Source of the DNA: Apium graveolens
Taxonomy: Eukaryota > Streptophyta > Magnoliopsida > Apiales > Apiaceae
DNA: 64,000 nucleotides
Direction: 5' to 3'
Assembly (NCBI RefSeq): GCF_009905375.1
Contig: NW_027417515.1
Location: forward strand, 31,479-95,478
The notes beneath the pieces are model-generated. The model was not told the origin of the DNA, ran no database searches, and saw nothing but the letters and a program-made list of their open reading frames with translations. Positions 61,001-64,000 of this stretch are shown here, piece after piece. Made by a program: the position numbers and the translations under genes. Positions within the stretch are counted from its first letter, which is position 1; the number at the start of each line of letters is the position of its first letter.

Positions 61001-61501
61001 ACTCATTATAAGGATTGCATCAAAGTTGGAACACTTATTTCCAAAAGCTTTAGTGATACAGTCGAAGAAGAAACTCCATTCCTTTCTGATATGAGCTCGT
61101 TTCAACTGCCCAAGCTTTGCCAAACCCTGCTCATAACCCAAATTAGCCATTAATTCTTTAAGAGCTGATTCCTCCGGGGTTGAAAAAGTACATCCTTCTG
61201 GTAAATGTAGAGCCTTTCGAATTGTACCAGGAGTTACCACATGTATAGAATCATCCACTTCGAAAACAATACTGGGAGTACCTTGTGTACCACCATTATC
61301 AAAGTGCCCAGTCCGCCAAAACGTCAGAACTTGTTGGCCGGAAAAGACTGAAGGTTGGGTCAATGCATACCCGATTTCACTGTGTGCAAGAAGATCTTGC
61401 ACAAAATGCAACTCAGATGGAGCTTCAGCATGATCCAGAATTGCAGCTTAGTTATTTGGAACAAATTTAGCTCCATAAATGATTAAATCCTTAGGTGCCA
61501 T
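58044..61501 (-). pseudogene. SIRE-type 3' ORF (env-like), N-terminal and middle parts
   Basis: The minus-strand frame starts MAPKDLIIYGAKFVPNN at 61501 and meets TAA at 61448-61450. It then runs open from 61447 to TAA at 59393-59395 (HFVQDLLAHSEIGYALTQPS, WSFFFDCITKAFGNKCSNF). Beyond residue ~220 it is low-complexity S/T/P/Q/E-rich. The same frame continues past more stops to 58694 (KKWEKVIKSKYKTDKTLKG, KGIVIKERTNTEA). It then shifts frame to 58547-58049 (YFEELEHVLFLLQVNERL, YVPKYRDHK). There is no clear signal peptide or membrane helix, so an envelope role is not supported by sequence. The ORF is dead in this copy from stops, a frameshift and the Ty3 insertion. Confidence 0.85.
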
Positions 61502-62290
61502 GAGAAAAATCGAGATTTACCCCTGTTAGGTGTTTGATAAAATGTCTAAATGAAACACCAACGTCAGGAGTAGAAAGAGAGTAAAAGCAAATAGAGAGAT
61601 AAAGTGTGAAAGTGAATAAAAGATTAGAAAATCCTCTCTCTGTCTTACTTATACTTTTAAAAAAAATGTAACCGTTGGACACCTGTCAGACATGCAGTAA
61701 TAATGAAGAGTTAATGGGCACGGGAAAACAGTAATCATTACTTACCCACTTGCAGATTTTCAAGGAAAACCGTTCCACTTACCCAGTAATTCCATTAATC
61801 AAGGTAAATCAGTTTTAATTCAAAATTGAAACTGTTTCCACTTATTCAATTATTTTTCAATGCAACACCAATATTCTGAAAAAAATTTGAGTGAGAATGA
61901 TCAAAATAAATCAAGGGAACAAGTACTGATAACATAAAATCAGAACTTAATTTAAATTTAAATTCTAATGGTCATCAGAATATGAATATTTATCAGGATT
62001 TATCAATGCATTTCAGAACATCTCAGAGACAAGAACTTGCAAAAAAAGAAATTTCATTAATATATTAAGAGAATACATTTATGAAATTTAAATTACATCA
62101 GAACTTTTACAAGATTGTCCTAAGCTTCTAAACCTAACATCAACAGCCTTAGTCCTAGCTCAAGAAGCAGGGCAAGGATGACGATGAAGAAAAACAGGAA
62201 GAAGAAAATAAATCATTTCTTCTTCCTACTCTCGACAAACAGAATAGCGAGTCGGATGATTCGCTCTTGCTGGAGGAGAGCTTCCAGCCT

Positions 62291-62440
62291 TTACTCCTCC
62301 AATCGCTCCAGATGGCGATGGTAATCCATGTAGAAGAACAGGAGGTGGGTGAGTACCTCCTGGGGAACTGAGTCCCATATCTCATCAGGAATGACAGTGA
62401 CGTGCCATTCCTGCTTCCAGGCTTCACAGCTCAGCTCCAT
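62291..62440 (-). CDS. Small ORF between SIRE-type pol and the 3' ORF
   Basis: The minus-strand frame starting MELSCEAWKQEWHVTVIPDE and ending HRHLERLEE is 49 codons long, then TGA. Just beyond, the same frame continues RLEALLQQERIIRLAILFVE, so the original product was probably about 75-100 residues and helical. It sits about 790 bp upstream of the long 3' ORF in the same strand. The function is unknown. I have a weak recollection of similar short ORFs in SIRE-type elements, unverified. Confidence 0.4.
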   Translation of the reverse strand: MELSCEAWKQEWHVTVIPDEIWDSVPQEVLTHLLFFYMDYHRHLERLEE

Positions 62441-63910
62441 GTTGAAAGTTTCATAGTTCAAAAATATATTGTAATTGACCGTGGTGTTTTGATATAAAGA
62501 AAATGAAGATGAGTTTGTGATAATAGAGTTGATGTGAAGGCTGATGTGAAGTGGTTGTTTATATAGGCAAAAGAATGCCAGGAGACGCAAGGGAATTTAA
62601 TGCTGACAGGTAGAATTAATTCTACCTCGTCTCCCCAGACTTGGAAGAAGGAAAACAGTCATTGGAAGTGTAAGTCAGGGTTAATGCGCACAACTAACAA
62701 GTAAAAAATTACTGTACGGGTATGTGAACCACTATCCCTAATGATATTGATAGTTAATATTCTACCCAAACATAGTCTGATTTAAACTGAAACTGTTTTT
62801 AGATTTTATGCACAAATAGGTCGAGTAAAGAATCAGAATTTAATATCAGAACTTAGACTTATATCAGAACTTAACAGTTATCAGAACATAATTTCTTAAC
62901 TCGAAAAATGAACGCCTATTTTAGTAAGTCCTCGCACAAATTCTGATTTAGATTCTTCAGAACTTAATCATCAGAACATGCAATCGGAACTTGTCCTCAG
63001 AATTTGTGCAAAGTGACACAGAAACTGTTCATCTAAAATAACATGGATCACCACAGTTATTTTCATCATTCATATGGAGTGTTTAGTGTGTGCATTTAGC
63101 GAATTATCAGACAAAGAGTAAAGTCTGATTCACTTCAGTACATCTTAGAAATAAGGCATAACTAAAACTTTACTAAAAACCTGTCATTATTCTGAAACCT
63201 ACTTTTGAATGAGTTCATGCTTGAGTCCACCTCAACTATTTTGTGCTAATTTTGTGCATCTTTTTAAATTCCATTTTACAGTGGCTTCTCAGTGTAAGTG
63301 AGTCACGACTGCTTATCAGAATTTATGCTAGTATCAGAGTATTTCTCTAGTAATCATAGAGTGTGAAAAGTCACCAAGAAAATATTTTGCTTTTCTGATG
63401 CATATTTACTTAATACCAGCAATGCACTTGGGTCGGTCCTTCCACATTTTTACTCTAGATCTCAAAGGAGTACCTGAATTTTAATCCTTGAATCTTTTCT
63501 TTTTCTTTTGATAAGAGAGGTTTATCAGCACTTAGTACATTCAACAGATTTACTGGCGTCAGAACTTAACAGATGAGAAGCATTATTCTAGTTTATGACT
63601 TAGTAATAAGATAGACAAAGTAAACTAAACTAAGCTCAATATCAGAATTTGCTTGTGTCAAATAGATTTCCACTGAAATAATTACTTCTAACATGGGATC
63701 CCTAGTTTATTTAAGACTACTAGGTCAGCATCTAGCACAGGTATTCTCATAGGATTGAATAGTTACATAAACAGACATATCATTTTCAGAGTTAGAAAGT
63801 TACATCAGACAACAGTCAGTACTTAAGCAAATTTTCAATTAAGCACAGAATACACAAAGAGAGTAATTTCTGTAAATACTGATCAGAAAGTCTGATGCAT
63901 CAGAACAAAA
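62441..63910 (-). other. SIRE-type spacer rich in AAGTTCTGAT words
   Basis: Untranslated sequence between the pol stop and the small ORF. The word ATCAGAACTT or near variants (minus strand AAGTTCTGAT) recurs many times, for example near 62850, 62868, 62952, 63560 and 63890. A TATATAGGC TATA-like run lies near 62560 on the plus strand. No gene is seen. Confidence 0.55.
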
Positions 63911-64000
63911 CTATGCAAATTTAGAGAAAGAACCTGAAACCATTCCAAGTTCATTTACCAATCTTGTAAAAGTAGCTTCACACAGTGGTTTTGTGAAGAT
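63911..64000 (-). CDS. SIRE-type pol, C-terminal end (partial)
   Basis: The minus-strand frame entering from the right edge reads IFTKPLCEATFTRLVNELGM and ends VSGSFSKFA before TAG at 63911-63913. This is the last part of the RNase H region of a SIRE-lineage copia polyprotein. The rest is outside the window. Confidence 0.85.
   Translation of the reverse strand: MFTKPLCEATFTRLVNELGMVSGSFSKFA

Larger units (their letters stand above)
45923..64000 (-). mobile_element. SIRE-type copia element, partial, carrying a nested Ty3 element
   Basis: The minus-strand element has its 3' LTR at 45923-46516, then a polypurine tract, a long 3' ORF (46721-47014 plus 58044-61501), a spacer, and the pol C-terminus at 63911-64000. 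The pol tail reads FTRLVNELGMVSGSFSKFA, typical of SIRE-lineage copia. The extra ORF between pol and the 3' LTR is also typical of that lineage (often called env-like). The rest of the element lies beyond the window. An 11.0-kb Ty3 element interrupts the 3' ORF. Confidence 0.88.

Noticed and set aside
1..64000. CRISPR arrays, bacterial operons or a novel defence system
   Set aside because: The sequence is plant repeat DNA; repeats found are LTRs, TIRs and tandem units without spacer structure.

Overview
This window is eukaryotic plant DNA, most likely from a eudicot with a medium or large genome. It is AT-rich and consists almost entirely of transposable elements inserted into one another. 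Ty1/copia, SIRE-type, Ty3 chromodomain, CACTA and Helitron elements are all present. No ordinary host gene could be recognised with confidence. The style of the SIRE-type 3' open reading frame recalls Apiaceae genomes, but that is from memory and is weak.

Layout, left to right. At 1-3379 lie the RNase H end and 3' LTR of an old copia element, cut by a partial copia LTR (1-819) and by a solo copia LTR (893-2619, target duplication ACTCT). At 3380-5668 are a small acidic ORF, a Stowaway-like MITE and a 553-bp non-autonomous CACTA element (4570-5122). At 5669-28055 is a Ty3-type solo LTR, split by a 19.1-kb CACTA element (8818-27925, target duplication TAA). The CACTA carries a minus-strand TNP1/Transposase_24-like gene whose six visible exons keep their reading phases. 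One intron of that gene holds a 13.7-kb Ty3 element (12421-26076, duplication GTTTT). At 28056-32361 are AT-rich DNA and two small opposed Helitrons.

The right half is a deep nest. Copia element C (only 44797-45922 remains) received copia B (32362-44796). Copia B received copia A in its integrase gene (36687-41586, duplication CATAG). C also received a SIRE-type element on the minus strand (3' LTR at 45923-46516, running past the window end). The SIRE 3' ORF received an 11.0-kb Ty3 element (47020-58043, duplication CTTGT).

The elements do not form one pathway; they are successive layers. The youngest by eye is the 11-kb Ty3 element: its LTRs are almost identical and its ORFs are open, but reverse transcriptase, RNase H and integrase are gone, leaving Gag-protease joined in frame to the chromodomain tail. 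It must have been mobilised in trans. The signals I rate most interesting are a series of stem-loops with one conserved apical loop in the copia leader, the proline-rich ORF upstream of gag in the 11-kb element, and the U5/leader exchange between copia A and copia B.
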